Positions 49,406-57,627 of a stretch of DNA of 64,000 nt are shown in pieces. Origin of the DNA: Bradyrhizobium nivariense (GTDB taxonomy: Bacteria; Pseudomonadota; Alphaproteobacteria; Rhizobiales; Xanthobacteraceae); the NCBI RefSeq assembly GCF_029846715.1, contig NZ_JARVWW010000027.1, positions 1 to 64,000 on the forward strand. The letters run 5' to 3'. The notes beneath the pieces were generated by a model. That model saw nothing but the letters and a program-made list of their open reading frames with translations, was not told where the DNA came from and did no database searches. Numbering within the stretch: position 1 is the first letter of the stretch; each line of letters starts with the position of its first letter. A program made the position numbers and the translations under genes.

Positions 49406-50661
49406 TGCAAAAAACAGCTCACATCATCGGTGCCGGAATTTCCGGCCTCTCCGCCGCCGTGCGGCTCGCCAATGCCGGTTTCAAGGTCGCCGTGCACGAG
49501 GCGACGCAGCAGGCCGGCGGCCGTTGTCGTTCCTATTTCGACGGCGCCACCAATCTCACCATCGACAACGGCAATCATCTGCTGCTGTCCGGTAACAGCC
49601 ATGCGCGCGCCTATGCGCGATCGATCAGCACCGAGGCGGGTCTCGTCGGTCCGGAGCGCGCGCAGTTTCCTTTCGTCGATATCACGACCGGGCAGCGCTG
49701 GCAGATCGACCTCGGCGACGGCCGGCTGCCGACCTGGGTGCTCGACGAGAGCCGCCGCGTCCCCGACACCGGGCTTGCCGATTATCTGAAGCTGGCGCCG
49801 CTGATCTGGGCGTCGGAAGAGACGCTGGTTGGAAAATCGATTCCCTGCGAGGGCGTCCTCTATCAGCGCCTGGTGCAGCCGCTGCTGCTTGCTGCGTTGA
49901 ATGTCGATCCGCCCGAGGGTTCGGCCGGGCTCGCCGGCGCGATCGTCCGCGAGACGCTGCTCGCCGGCGGACAGGCCTGTCGTCCCCTGATCGCGCGCGA
50001 CGGGCTCAGTGCGGTGCTGATCGAGCCTGCCGTGACGTTCCTGCAGGCGCGTGGCCACTCCGTTCAGCTCGGCCACGAGCTACGCTCGTTTGCGACCAAT
50101 GACGGCAAGGTCGGCGCGCTGAATTTCGGCGGCGAGGATGTGATCCAGATCGGTGAGGGCGACGTCGTCGTGATGGCGGTGCCGCCGCGGGCTGCCTCCA
50201 ACCTGCTGCCGGGCCTGAAGACGCCGACCGAATTCCGCGCCATCGTGAATGCGCATTTCCGCGTTGAGCCGCCACCGGGGTCGGCTCCGATCCTCGGTGT
50301 GATCGGCGGCGTCGTGGAATGGCTGTTTGCATTCCCGAACCGGCTTTCCGTCACCATCAGCAACGGCGACCGCCTAGTCGAGATGCCGCGCGAGGAACTC
50401 GCGCAGGCGATCTGGAACGATGTCTGCAAGGCCGGCGGTGTTTCCGGCGAGCTGCCCCCTTGGCAGATCGTGCGCGAGCGCCGTGCCACATTTGCGGCGA
50501 CGCCGGCGCAGAATGCCCTGCGCCCGGGTCCGGTCACTGCGCTCAAAAACCTGTTTCTTGCAGGCGATTGGACTGCTACGGGATTGCCTGCAACCATCGA
50601 GGGATCGGTCCGATCCGGTGATCGCGCCGCCGATCTGGTTCTGGCCGCCAAGGGATACTGA
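49405..50661 (+). CDS. hpnE: Squalene-forming FAD oxidoreductase HpnE
   Basis: 418-residue FAD-dependent amine-oxidase-fold protein. It reduces hydroxysqualene to squalene. The N-terminal FAD motif is AHIIGAGISGLSAAVRLANAG, with GGRCRSYFD and, near the C terminus, FLAGDWTATGLPATIEGSVRSG. The start ATG overlaps the hpnD stop by one base. A 74-base spacer separates it from shc. Confidence 0.94.
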   Translation: MQKTAHIIGAGISGLSAAVRLANAGFKVAVHEATQQAGGRCRSYFDGATNLTIDNGNHLLLSGNSHARAYARSISTEAGLVGPERAQFPFVDITTGQRWQIDLGDGRLPTWVLDESRRVPDTGLADYLKLAPLIWASEETLVGKSIPCEGVLYQRLVQPLLLAALNVDPPEGSAGLAGAIVRETLLAGGQACRPLIARDGLSAVLIEPAVTFLQARGHSVQLGHELRSFATNDGKVGALNFGGEDVIQIGEGDVVVMAVPPRAASNLLPGLKTPTEFRAIVNAHFRVEPPPGSAPILGVIGGVVEWLFAFPNRLSVTISNGDRLVEMPREELAQAIWNDVCKAGGVSGELPPWQIVRERRATFAATPAQNALRPGPVTALKNLFLAGDWTATGLPATIEGSVRSGDRAADLVLAAKGY

Positions 50662-50735
50662 CAGGCGGCCCTGACGGGCATTTGTCCCGATCAATTTCGG
50701 TCAATTTCAATCGACTATCGGAGCAATCGAGCGAG

Positions 50736-52703
50736 ATGGATTCCGTGAACGCGACCAGCCGCGAAGCCCTGGAATCGAAAATATTGGAATCGAGCATTGC
50801 GTCGGCCATCGAAGGCGTCCTCGGCTTTCAGCAATCCGACGGCCATTGGGTGTTCGAGCTCGAGGCCGATTGCACCATTCCGGCCGAATACATCCTGCTG
50901 CGCCATTATCTCGCCGAGCCCGTCGACCCGGTGCTCGAGGCCAAGATCGGCAACTATCTCCGCCGCGTCCAGGGCGCCCATGGTGGCTGGCCGCTGGTGC
51001 ATGAGGGCGAGTTCGACATGAGTGCGAGTGTGAAGGCTTACTTCGCGCTCAAGATGATCGGCGATTCCACAGACAGTCCGCACATGGTGCGCGCGCGCGA
51101 GGCCATGCACGCCCGCGGCGGCGCCATCAACAGCAACGTCTTCACGCGCTTCATGCTGGCAATGTTCGGCGTCGTGACCTGGCGCGCGGTGCCGGTGCTG
51201 CCGATCGAGATCGTGCTGCTGCCGTTCTGGTCGCCGTTCCATCTCAACAAGATTTCCTACTGGGCGCGCACCACCATGGTGCCGTTGATGGTGCTCGCAG
51301 CACTCAAGCCGCGCGCGAAAAATCCGAAGGGCGTCGGCATCGACGAGCTGTTCCTCCAGGATCCGCGCTCGATCGGCATGACTGCCAAGGCGCCGCACCA
51401 GAGCATGGCCTGGTTCGTGCTCTTCCGCGCGCTTGACGGCATCCTGCGTGTGATCGAGCCGATGTTTCCCAAGAGCCTGCGCAAGCGTGCCATCGACGCG
51501 GCGCTCGCCTTCACCGAGGAGCGGCTCAACGGCGAGGACGGCATGGGCGCGATCTATCCGCCGATGGCCAACATCGTCATGATGTACGACGCGCTCGGCA
51601 AGGACGAGAACTTCCCGCCGCGCGCGGTCACGCGCCGGGGCATCGACAAGCTGCTCGTGATCAAGGACGACGAAGCCTATTGCCAGCCCTGCGTCTCGCC
51701 GGTGTGGGACACGACGCTGACCGCGCACGCGCTGCTCGAAGCCGGCGGTGACAGGGCGGTGCCTGCCGCCAAGCAGGGTCTCGACTGGCTGATCCCGAAG
51801 CAGGAGCTCGAGGTGAAGGGTGACTGGGCGGTAAAGCGGCCCGATGTGCGCCCGGGCGGCTGGGCCTTCCAGTACAACAATGCGTATTACCCCGATCTCG
51901 ACGACACTGCCGTGGTCGTGATGTCGATGGACCGCATGCGCCGGGAGCACGGCGCGAGCGGTTATGATGCCGCGATCGACCGTGCCCGGGAATGGATCGA
52001 GGGCATGCAGAGCGACGACGGCGGCTGGGCCGCCTTCGACGTCAACAATCTCGAATATTATCTGAACAACATCCCGTTCTCCGACCACGGTGCGCTGCTC
52101 GATCCGCCGACCGAGGACGTCACCGCGCGCTGCGTCTCGATGCTGGCCCAGCTTGGCGAGACCGCGAAGACCAGCAAGCGCGTGGCCGATGGGATCGCCT
52201 ACCTCCGCAAGACCCAGCACCCGGAGGGCTCCTGGTACGGCCGCTGGGGCATGAACTTCATCTACGGAACCTGGTCGGTGCTGTGCGCCCTCAACATGGC
52301 TGGAGTTCCCCACACCGATCCGATGATGCGCAAGGCGGCCGACTGGCTGGCCTCGATCCAAAACCAGGACGGGGGCTGGGGCGAGGACGCCGTCAGCTAC
52401 CGCCTGGACTACCAGGGATGGGAGGCGGCCCCTTCGACCGCCTCGCAAACGGCATGGGCCTTGCTTGCCGTGATGGCTGCTGGCGAGGTTGATCACCCGG
52501 CCGTCGCCCGCGGGGTGGAGTACCTGATTGCAACACAGAACGAAAAAGGACTGTGGGACGAGCAGCGGTACACCGCCACGGGCTTTCCCCGCGTGTTCTA
52601 TCTGCGGTACCATGGTTACTCGAAGTTCTTCCCGCTGTGGGCGTTGGCGCGGTATCGGAACTTGCGGGACACCAACAGCAGGGTGGTAGGGGTCGGAATG
52701 TGA
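50736..52703 (+). CDS. shc: Squalene-hopene cyclase
   Basis: 655-residue triterpene cyclase (also called HpnF) that folds squalene into hopene and hopanol; a monotopic membrane enzyme. The catalytic acid motif is D387-L-D-D in YYPDLDDTAV. QW repeats are visible, for example GGWAAFD, GSWYGRWG and DGGWGEDA, and the C terminus is FYLRYHGYSKFFPLWALARY. ATG 50736 is preferred, with GAGCGAG just upstream; a frame extending to 50682 adds 18 residues. The last codon overlaps the hpnG start (GTGA). The DGHWVFELEADCTIPAEYILLRHY N-terminal form belongs to the alphaproteobacterial HpnF group. Confidence 0.96.
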   Translation: MDSVNATSREALESKILESSIASAIEGVLGFQQSDGHWVFELEADCTIPAEYILLRHYLAEPVDPVLEAKIGNYLRRVQGAHGGWPLVHEGEFDMSASVKAYFALKMIGDSTDSPHMVRAREAMHARGGAINSNVFTRFMLAMFGVVTWRAVPVLPIEIVLLPFWSPFHLNKISYWARTTMVPLMVLAALKPRAKNPKGVGIDELFLQDPRSIGMTAKAPHQSMAWFVLFRALDGILRVIEPMFPKSLRKRAIDAALAFTEERLNGEDGMGAIYPPMANIVMMYDALGKDENFPPRAVTRRGIDKLLVIKDDEAYCQPCVSPVWDTTLTAHALLEAGGDRAVPAAKQGLDWLIPKQELEVKGDWAVKRPDVRPGGWAFQYNNAYYPDLDDTAVVVMSMDRMRREHGASGYDAAIDRAREWIEGMQSDDGGWAAFDVNNLEYYLNNIPFSDHGALLDPPTEDVTARCVSMLAQLGETAKTSKRVADGIAYLRKTQHPEGSWYGRWGMNFIYGTWSVLCALNMAGVPHTDPMMRKAADWLASIQNQDGGWGEDAVSYRLDYQGWEAAPSTASQTAWALLAVMAAGEVDHPAVARGVEYLIATQNEKGLWDEQRYTATGFPRVFYLRYHGYSKFFPLWALARYRNLRDTNSRVVGVGM

Positions 52704-53449
52704 CTTTGGGGACGGGGGACTATCTTACCGCGGGCAATGCCATTGATCCGCGGCCGATATTGATCGTGACTGGACTGGTTCAGGAGGCCCGCATCGCGGC
52801 CGGGCCCGGAATGGCGGTCATCTGTTCGTCGAGCAGCCCGACCCAGTTGCGGGCGCTGCTGACGGTGCTGGATCCCGGGACGATTCGGGGCGTGATCTCG
52901 TTCGGCGTGGCCGGCGGGCTCGACCCGACGCTGCGCTCCGGCGACGTCGTGCTGGCGACCGAAGTGCTTTCGGGCGATACCCGCTGGGCCGCCGGGCTGT
53001 CGCTCGGCGACGATCTCATCGAGCGCCTGACGTCGGGGCGCCGCCGCGTGGTGCGCGGCAGCCTCGCCGGTGCCGAGGAAGTGGTCACGGGGCGCTCCTG
53101 CAAGGCGGCGCTGCATTCGGAGACCGGAGCTGCGGCCGTCGACATGGAAAGCCACATCGCGGCCGCCTACGCCGCCGAGGCCGGCTTGCCGTTCGCCGCT
53201 GTCCGCGTCATCAGCGATCCCGCCCATCGCGCGCTGCCGGCGCTCGCCCGCGCCGCCATCAAGCCGAACGGCCAGATCGACGTGCTGGCCGTGCTGCGCG
53301 GCATCGCGCGCAATCCGATCGCGCTGCATGCGCTGGTCTCGACCGGCCTCGATTTCAACCGCGCGCTGCGTAGTCTGCGCGGCTGCCGCGACTTCCTGAT
53401 CGGCACCGAGCTGGTCGAGAGCGAGGCGCTGGTCTCTGAGGCGGCCTGA
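52700..53449 (+). CDS. hpnG: Adenosylhopane nucleosidase/phosphorylase HpnG
   Basis: 249-residue protein of the nucleoside phosphorylase superfamily. HpnG removes adenine from adenosylhopane to give (phospho)ribosylhopane, the precursor of bacteriohopanetetrol. Features: ILIVTGLVQEARIAAG, ISFGVAGGLDPTLRSGDVV, AAVDMESHIAAAYAAEAGLPFAAVRVISD. GTG 52700 overlaps the shc stop by 4 bases. It is the last gene of the operon; hpnH, which makes its substrate and usually follows it, is absent here. A terminator starts 28 bases after the stop. Confidence 0.93.
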   Translation: MTLGTGDYLTAGNAIDPRPILIVTGLVQEARIAAGPGMAVICSSSSPTQLRALLTVLDPGTIRGVISFGVAGGLDPTLRSGDVVLATEVLSGDTRWAAGLSLGDDLIERLTSGRRRVVRGSLAGAEEVVTGRSCKAALHSETGAAAVDMESHIAAAYAAEAGLPFAAVRVISDPAHRALPALARAAIKPNGQIDVLAVLRGIARNPIALHALVSTGLDFNRALRSLRGCRDFLIGTELVESEALVSEAA

Positions 53450-53477
53450 GCGGCTTTATCGATCTGACAAAACAAAG

Positions 53478-53505
53478 GGCCCGGTCGTGCGACCGGGCCT
53501 TTTTT
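53478..53505 (+). terminator. Rho-independent terminator of the hpn operon
   Basis: GGCCCGGTC-GTGC-GACCGGGCC followed by six T (53500-53505), 28 bases after the hpnG stop. A near-copy of this hairpin and of the hpnG 3' end occurs at 54192-54252, beyond the RAYT element. Confidence 0.92.
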
Positions 53506-53558
53506 GATCTGCGTAGCTTGGTCGCCATCGGCGATCGGGCCTCGCAAAGCGTCACTGC

Positions 53559-53590
53559 GTAGGATGGGTTGAGCCCTTGCGAAACCCATC
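53559..53590 (+). repeat. REP sequence, left copy
   Basis: 32 bases beginning GTAGGATGGGTTGAGCCC, with internal stem GATGGGTT (53563-53570) / AACCCATC (53583-53590). Reverse-complemented without mismatch at 54161-54192. The GTAGGATGGGT..AAACCCATC form is a known dispersed repeat in Bradyrhizobium and other proteobacteria (recalled). Confidence 0.88.
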
Positions 53591-53599
53591 TCCTCTCGA

Positions 53600-54133
53600 T
53601 CACCGCTCTCCATAATCGCGGCCATCAGCTGACTGATCGCCCGCCCAATCGGCTGGATAGTTGCCAAGCCCCACGTGACGATGAAACGAGGATGGCGCCC
53701 AGTCGCGTACCCGGTCGACGAGCCCGTGCTTGACCGGATTGATATGAACATAGTCGATATGCCGGGCGAAATCGATTTCGTCGCGAATGGTGTGCTCCCA
53801 GTATCTGCGTTGCGAGATGCCCCGTTCACCTTTGGCTGAACGGCTTCGGGATATCCTTTCGTTTCGCGCCAGACCGCGCGAAAAGGTGGACTTGATCAAC
53901 TGCCAGCGCATTGCAAAATCGGCATCTCCTTCGGGCAACGTCCATACGGTGTGAAGGTGATCAGGCAACACCACGATGGCGTCGATCGTGAAAGGATGGC
54001 GCCGGTGCGTCTCACGAAACGCCGCGCGCAACACCTCGACATGATCCGTGAGCAACGATAGCTTCCGTTCCGCCAGATTAACGGTGAAGAAGAAGCATCC
54101 ACCCGGAACGAAGTTGCGACGGTACGCGGTCAT
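53600..54133 (-). CDS. REP-associated tyrosine transposase (RAYT)
   Basis: 177-residue single-strand transposase of the Y1/HUH class, related to IS200/IS605 TnpA. It begins TAYRRNFVPGGCFFFTVNL, as RAYTs do. The HUH pair is His59-x-His61 in LPDHLHTVW, the catalytic Tyr is Tyr128 in ARHIDYVHINPVKHG, and RRYWEHTIRDEID is the usual motif before it. RAYTs process REP hairpins and are thought to spread them; the cognate REPs flank this gene 9 and 27 bases outside. The frame is intact, so the gene is probably functional. ATG 54133 lacks a strong ribosome binding site. Confidence 0.93.
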   Translation of the reverse strand: MTAYRRNFVPGGCFFFTVNLAERKLSLLTDHVEVLRAAFRETHRRHPFTIDAIVVLPDHLHTVWTLPEGDADFAMRWQLIKSTFSRGLARNERISRSRSAKGERGISQRRYWEHTIRDEIDFARHIDYVHINPVKHGLVDRVRDWAPSSFHRHVGLGNYPADWAGDQSADGRDYGER

Positions 54134-54160
54134 GGCGCAACGTTACCACCAAACAAGTGC

Positions 54161-54192
54161 GATGGGTTTCGCAAGGGCTCAACCCATCCTAC
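54161..54192 (-). repeat. REP sequence, right copy (inverted)
   Basis: Exact reverse complement of 53559-53590, ending CAACCCATCCTAC. It abuts the CGGCCTGAGCGGCTT duplicate of the hpnG 3' end, which starts at 54192. Confidence 0.88.
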
Positions 54193-54270
54193 GGCCTGAG
54201 CGGCTTCTTCGATCTGACAGACAAAAGGCCCGGTCGTGCGACCGGGCCTTTTGTCTGGTGTCCGTAGCCC
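54192..54270. repeat. Diverged duplicate of hpnG 3' end and terminator
   Basis: CGGCCTGAGCGGCTT..CGATCTGACA..GGCCCGGTCGTGCGACCGGGCC..GTAGC here aligns with 53442-53516 downstream of hpnG, including the hpnG stop codon context (GCGGCCTGA), with a few substitutions and short indels. The copies flank the RAYT element as direct repeats of about 75 bases. Confidence 0.8.
54221..54252. terminator. Perfect 32-bp palindromic bidirectional terminator
   Basis: ACAAAAGGCCCGGTCG (54221-54236) is followed directly by its exact complement CGACCGGGCCTTTTGT after TG, a perfect 15- to 16-bp stem with A and T flanks. It would end transcripts from either side, including the minus-strand phosphonate operon whose last gene stops at 54313. 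Confidence 0.8.
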
Positions 54271-54312
54271 GGATGGAGCGCGGTGTCGCGAAGCGTGCGC
54301 GTTGCGATCTGC

Positions 54313-55656
54313 TCACAAGTCTGACATCGCCTCTTCGAGGATATCGAGGGCTCGGTCGAGTTCAGCGCGCGAGATCGTCAGCGGCGGGCATAGCGTGACC
54401 ACGTTGCCGCCGCCGAGCTTGAAGCTCAGGCCTGCCTCCAGGCAGCGATACAAGAGGCGCTCCGCGAGCGCGTTGGCCTCGGCCTCGTCGCGGCGGCCGA
54501 TCTCGACGCCGAGATAGAGACCTGCACCGCGCACCTCGGAGATCAGAGGGTAGCGGTCTGCCATCGATCGCAGCCGTTCGAGGGCGTGCGCGCCGAGGAC
54601 ACGCGCTGCGGCAAGCAGCCCTTCCTCCGCGATCACATCGAGCGTGGCAAGGGCTGCAGCGCAGCCGACTGGACTCTTCTCGTGGGTGTAGTGGCCGAGC
54701 GCTCCCTCGGGCACCACGTCGAGAGCGGCCCGCACCACCATGGCCGCCATCGGCATGATGCCGCCGCCCAGTCCCTTGCCGAGCACGAGAATGTCGGGCG
54801 CAGTTTCGGCCTGCTCGCAGACGAACATGGTCCCGGTGCGGCCGAGGCAGCTCGGCACCTCGTCGAAGATCAGGAGCGCCCCGTGCCGATCGCAGCTCGC
54901 GCGCACGCGGGGCCAGAAGCCCGGCGGCGGCAGTTCGACCGTGGTCCAACGCATCGGCTCGGCGATCACGGCCGCGACGTCGCCCTGCACCTTGAGGACA
55001 TAATCGATGTAGTCGGCGAGCCGCTCATGCGCATGGCCGTCCTGTCCGAAGAATCGCGCGGCCAGTCCCGGCGGCGGCACATGCTCCGTGCCCGGCAGCA
55101 GCGGGCCAGCGCCGCGCCGAAACAGGGCTTCGCCGCCGACCGAGACCGCGTCGAGATTGGCGCCGTGAAAAGCATCCCACATGGACAGGGTCTTGTGTCG
55201 CCCCGTTGCATAGCGGGCGAGCTTCAGTGCCATGCCGATTGCGGCTGACCCGCTGGGGGCCAGCAGCACCTTCTCCAGGAGGGCAGGCGCCAATTCGGTC
55301 AGGCGGCGGGCGAGGTCGATGGCAGACTTGTTGGTGTAGCGGCGCGGGCAGAAGGGCAGGGTGTCGAGTTGCGACTTGATGGCCGCCACTACGCGAGGAT
55401 GACCGTAGCCGACCTGATGCACGCTGTTGCCGTGGAAATCGAGGATGCGCCGTCCCTGGAGATCGACGATGTGGCTGCCTTCGGCGGCGGTGGCCACGTT
55501 CAGGCAAGGCGTCGACAGCGACTGTCGCAGGAACCAGCGCTCGTCCTCGTCGAGCCAACTTTGGGTCTCTGCGTCGAGGTGGCGCTTCTGAAACGATCGC
55601 CGCTCCGCCGACAAATTGACGTCGCCCTCGGAGGCGCTCATGCCAGGCTCGCTCAT
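54313..55656 (-). CDS. pbfA: PbfA-type (R)-1-hydroxy-2-aminoethylphosphonate ammonia-lyase / class III aminotransferase
   Basis: 447-residue PLP enzyme of the class III aminotransferase fold. Visible: GRRILDFHGNSVHQVGYGHP, the PLP-phosphate region APSGSAAIGMALKLAR, FDEVPSCLGRTG, and the Schiff-base Lys in LVLGKGLGGGIMPM. Its place beside phnX and an aminoethylphosphonate transporter matches PbfA, which turns (R)-1-hydroxy-2-aminoethylphosphonate into phosphonoacetaldehyde plus ammonia. A PhnW transaminase is a class V enzyme, so this is not PhnW. ATG 55656 follows AGGAG and lies 1 base after the phnX stop. Last gene of the operon. Function is from context. Confidence 0.8.
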   Translation of the reverse strand: MSEPGMSASEGDVNLSAERRSFQKRHLDAETQSWLDEDERWFLRQSLSTPCLNVATAAEGSHIVDLQGRRILDFHGNSVHQVGYGHPRVVAAIKSQLDTLPFCPRRYTNKSAIDLARRLTELAPALLEKVLLAPSGSAAIGMALKLARYATGRHKTLSMWDAFHGANLDAVSVGGEALFRRGAGPLLPGTEHVPPPGLAARFFGQDGHAHERLADYIDYVLKVQGDVAAVIAEPMRWTTVELPPPGFWPRVRASCDRHGALLIFDEVPSCLGRTGTMFVCEQAETAPDILVLGKGLGGGIMPMAAMVVRAALDVVPEGALGHYTHEKSPVGCAAALATLDVIAEEGLLAAARVLGAHALERLRSMADRYPLISEVRGAGLYLGVEIGRRDEAEANALAERLLYRCLEAGLSFKLGGGNVVTLCPPLTISRAELDRALDILEEAMSDL

Positions 55657-55657
55657 G

Positions 55658-56479
55658 TCAGACTCCTGGCCGCTCTCCGCGGGCCAGCCGGCCCTCGATC
55701 GCAGCGATCACTGGGATGATGTCGGCGACGCCGTCGATCACGTAATGGGCGCCGGCGGCTGCGAGCCGCTCGCCTGCGGCCGCGCGCCGCTCGGCGAAGG
55801 CTTTCGGCGGCAAGGCCGCAGTGTCGGCGAGCGACAACCCGAACACGTTGCCGGTGACGGCAACGCCGACGGTCCAGCAGCCGCCGTTGAGACCTTCCTT
55901 CATTCCGACCTCGGTGTCGTCGACCTTGACGCAGCTCCAGGCCGGCCAGACGGCGAGCTCCAGAAAGGCCTTGTAGAGCATGAACGGCGTGGGTCGGCCG
56001 TCCGGAGTGTCCCCGGTGCAAACGATGCCATCAGGCGCATAGCCTTGCGCAGCCGCAACCGGAATAACCTCGGCCATGATCTCGCGCGTGTAGCCCGTGC
56101 TCGAGCCGATCTTCAGGCCGCGGCGCCGCAAGCCGGCGACAGCCTCGGCCACGCCCGGTATCACGTCGGCGTAGCGGGCAGCGACCTCGACATTCATCGG
56201 CACGAACACCGCGTAGAGTGCATCGATGTCGGCTTCGGTTGGCTCGCGCCCATACCTGTCGCGCCACTCGGCGGCGATCCGGGGCAAGCGCAGGAGGGCG
56301 GCGATGTGGGGGCGCTTGGCCATGCCCATGGGCCCGCGCGCCTCATCGACGGTGATCGTCACTCCGAAGCGCGCGAATGCCTCGACGAATACGCCCATCG
56401 GGGCCAGCGAGCCGTGGTCCACCGTCGTGCCGGCCCAGTCGAACACGACGGCCCGGACGTGCTCGAATTTATCCGTCAT
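55658..56479 (-). CDS. phnX: Phosphonoacetaldehyde hydrolase
   Basis: 273-residue HAD-superfamily phosphonatase that cleaves the C-P bond of phosphonoacetaldehyde to acetaldehyde and phosphate. Visible: nucleophile Asp in VFDWAGTTVDHGS, the Schiff-base Lys in MGMAKRPHI, GSSTGYTREIM, and VKVDDTEVGMKEG. It overlaps the FAD oxidase gene by 4 bases (ATGA). It gives the pathway's end product regardless of which enzyme supplies phosphonoacetaldehyde. Confidence 0.95.
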   Translation of the reverse strand: MTDKFEHVRAVVFDWAGTTVDHGSLAPMGVFVEAFARFGVTITVDEARGPMGMAKRPHIAALLRLPRIAAEWRDRYGREPTEADIDALYAVFVPMNVEVAARYADVIPGVAEAVAGLRRRGLKIGSSTGYTREIMAEVIPVAAAQGYAPDGIVCTGDTPDGRPTPFMLYKAFLELAVWPAWSCVKVDDTEVGMKEGLNGGCWTVGVAVTGNVFGLSLADTAALPPKAFAERRAAAGERLAAAGAHYVIDGVADIIPVIAAIEGRLARGERPGV

Positions 56480-57627
56480 GTGGCTCGGCTCCCGGACGTC
56501 AATTCGTCAAGCACTTCCTCGGCGATCGCAAACGAGGTGCTGGCGCCGGTACCGCTGGTGATCATAACGAGACGCACAGTTTCAGATGGGCGGTCGATCA
56601 GCATCAGCCGGTCGGACGCCGAGGCGTAGGTGCCGATCCAGCGCTCGCGGATCATCGGCGTTGGCCAGGCCAGAACCTGCCGGAATTCGTCCATAATCAA
56701 CTCGTCCACTGTATCCGGACCGAACGGGTCCGGCGTCGCGTCGTAGTGGTGGGAATCGCCGACGACGAGCGAACCATCCTCGCTCTGCACGGCGATCAGA
56801 TGCACACCGTTGGCCAGATGCTGGCCCTGCTCGGATTCGAGTCGCTGCTTCAGTGCGGCCGCCTCCGGCAGTTCGGCGTAGCCGAGATAGCGCACCAGGC
56901 CAAGGTCCGACATCACGGCCGCGTTGAAGCGCGGCATCGCGCTCGCCGATGCGACCCGCATCATGTGCAGCTTGCAGCGGACGAGGCCGTAGCTCGCCAG
57001 GCGTTCCGGATAGAGGCTCAGGAAATCGTCGCCGGGGCAGACCACGCAGAGCCGGGCCCGGACCGGCCCCCGCGTGGTGTCGATGACCGGCGGTGTCACC
57101 GCCTTGGCCAGCGTCTGATACAGGAAGGTGACGCCGTGCACTTCGGCCAGCCAGCGCGCCAGTGCCGGCACCGCGATGCGCGACTCCACCCGCAAATCGT
57201 GCGGGCTCGCCAGCACGGCTTGCAGATGGTCGGTCCGCAGCATCGGGAAACGGCGGCCCGCCTCAGCCGGGCTTAGAAGCTCGCAACCCTCGCCCATCTC
57301 GGTGGTGCGGAATGCCTCGAGCACGGCCACGGCTTCCGGCCGCTGCACCGCGACCGCCAGTCCGACATGCTCGATCCTGATGCCCGCGGCCGAGGCCACT
57401 TCGGCCCAGACCTGCCGCGACCGCATCGCCCGCTGCCAGCATTGGCCGCGCTGCTGCCCGGTGACGGTGACAAAGCCGAAATTGCGGATCGAGGCGCCGT
57501 TCGCCCTTGCATCGCGCTCGATGACCACGACCCGCAAGCCCCGGCGCACGCCCGCAAGGGCATGGGCGAGACCGCAGATGCCGCCCCCGACAACTGCCAG
57601 ATCGAATTCGTCTCCAGACACGCTCAC
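56476..57627 (-). CDS. FAD-dependent oxidase of phosphonate clusters (TIGR03364-type)
   Basis: 383-residue DAO-fold flavoprotein. The FAD motif is DLAVVGGGICGLAHALAGVRRGLRVVVIERD, with GASIRNFGFVTVTGQQRGQCW as a subgroup signature and TSGTGASTSFAIAEEVL at the C terminus. Family members sit in aminoethylphosphonate gene clusters, and some oxidise 2-aminoethylphosphonate or N-alkylated forms to phosphonoacetaldehyde. The start is GTG 57627: GGAGGAAGC lies upstream, and it overlaps the permease stop by 3 bases. It overlaps phnX at its 3' end by 4. It may replace PhnW in this operon. Confidence 0.88.
   Translation of the reverse strand: MSVSGDEFDLAVVGGGICGLAHALAGVRRGLRVVVIERDARANGASIRNFGFVTVTGQQRGQCWQRAMRSRQVWAEVASAAGIRIEHVGLAVAVQRPEAVAVLEAFRTTEMGEGCELLSPAEAGRRFPMLRTDHLQAVLASPHDLRVESRIAVPALARWLAEVHGVTFLYQTLAKAVTPPVIDTTRGPVRARLCVVCPGDDFLSLYPERLASYGLVRCKLHMMRVASASAMPRFNAAVMSDLGLVRYLGYAELPEAAALKQRLESEQGQHLANGVHLIAVQSEDGSLVVGDSHHYDATPDPFGPDTVDELIMDEFRQVLAWPTPMIRERWIGTYASASDRLMLIDRPSETVRLVMITSGTGASTSFAIAEEVLDELTSGSRAT

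Larger units (their letters stand above)
53559..54192. mobile_element. RAYT element bounded by inverted REP sequences
   Basis: The tyrosine transposase gene (53600-54133) is framed by two perfect 32-bp inverted copies of a REP palindrome (53559-53590 and 54161-54192). Each copy contains an internal GATGGGTT-N12-AACCCATC hairpin. This is the usual layout of a REP-associated tyrosine transposase with a BIME-like pair. Both outer sides carry copies of the hpnG 3' end or terminator sequence, so the element lies between two related terminators. Confidence 0.85.

Noticed and set aside
50715..52613. 632-aa minus-strand frame
   Set aside because: Antisense to shc, which has the DLDD motif and QW repeats.
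53559..54192. A short CRISPR-like or IS200/IS605 element with tnpB
   Set aside because: There is one HUH transposase with flanking REPs and no spacer array or tnpB; RAYT explains it fully.
54313..55656. Reading this gene as PhnW (2-aminoethylphosphonate transaminase)
   Set aside because: PhnW is a class V aminotransferase; this protein has class III features (GRRILDFHGN, LVLGKGLGGG).
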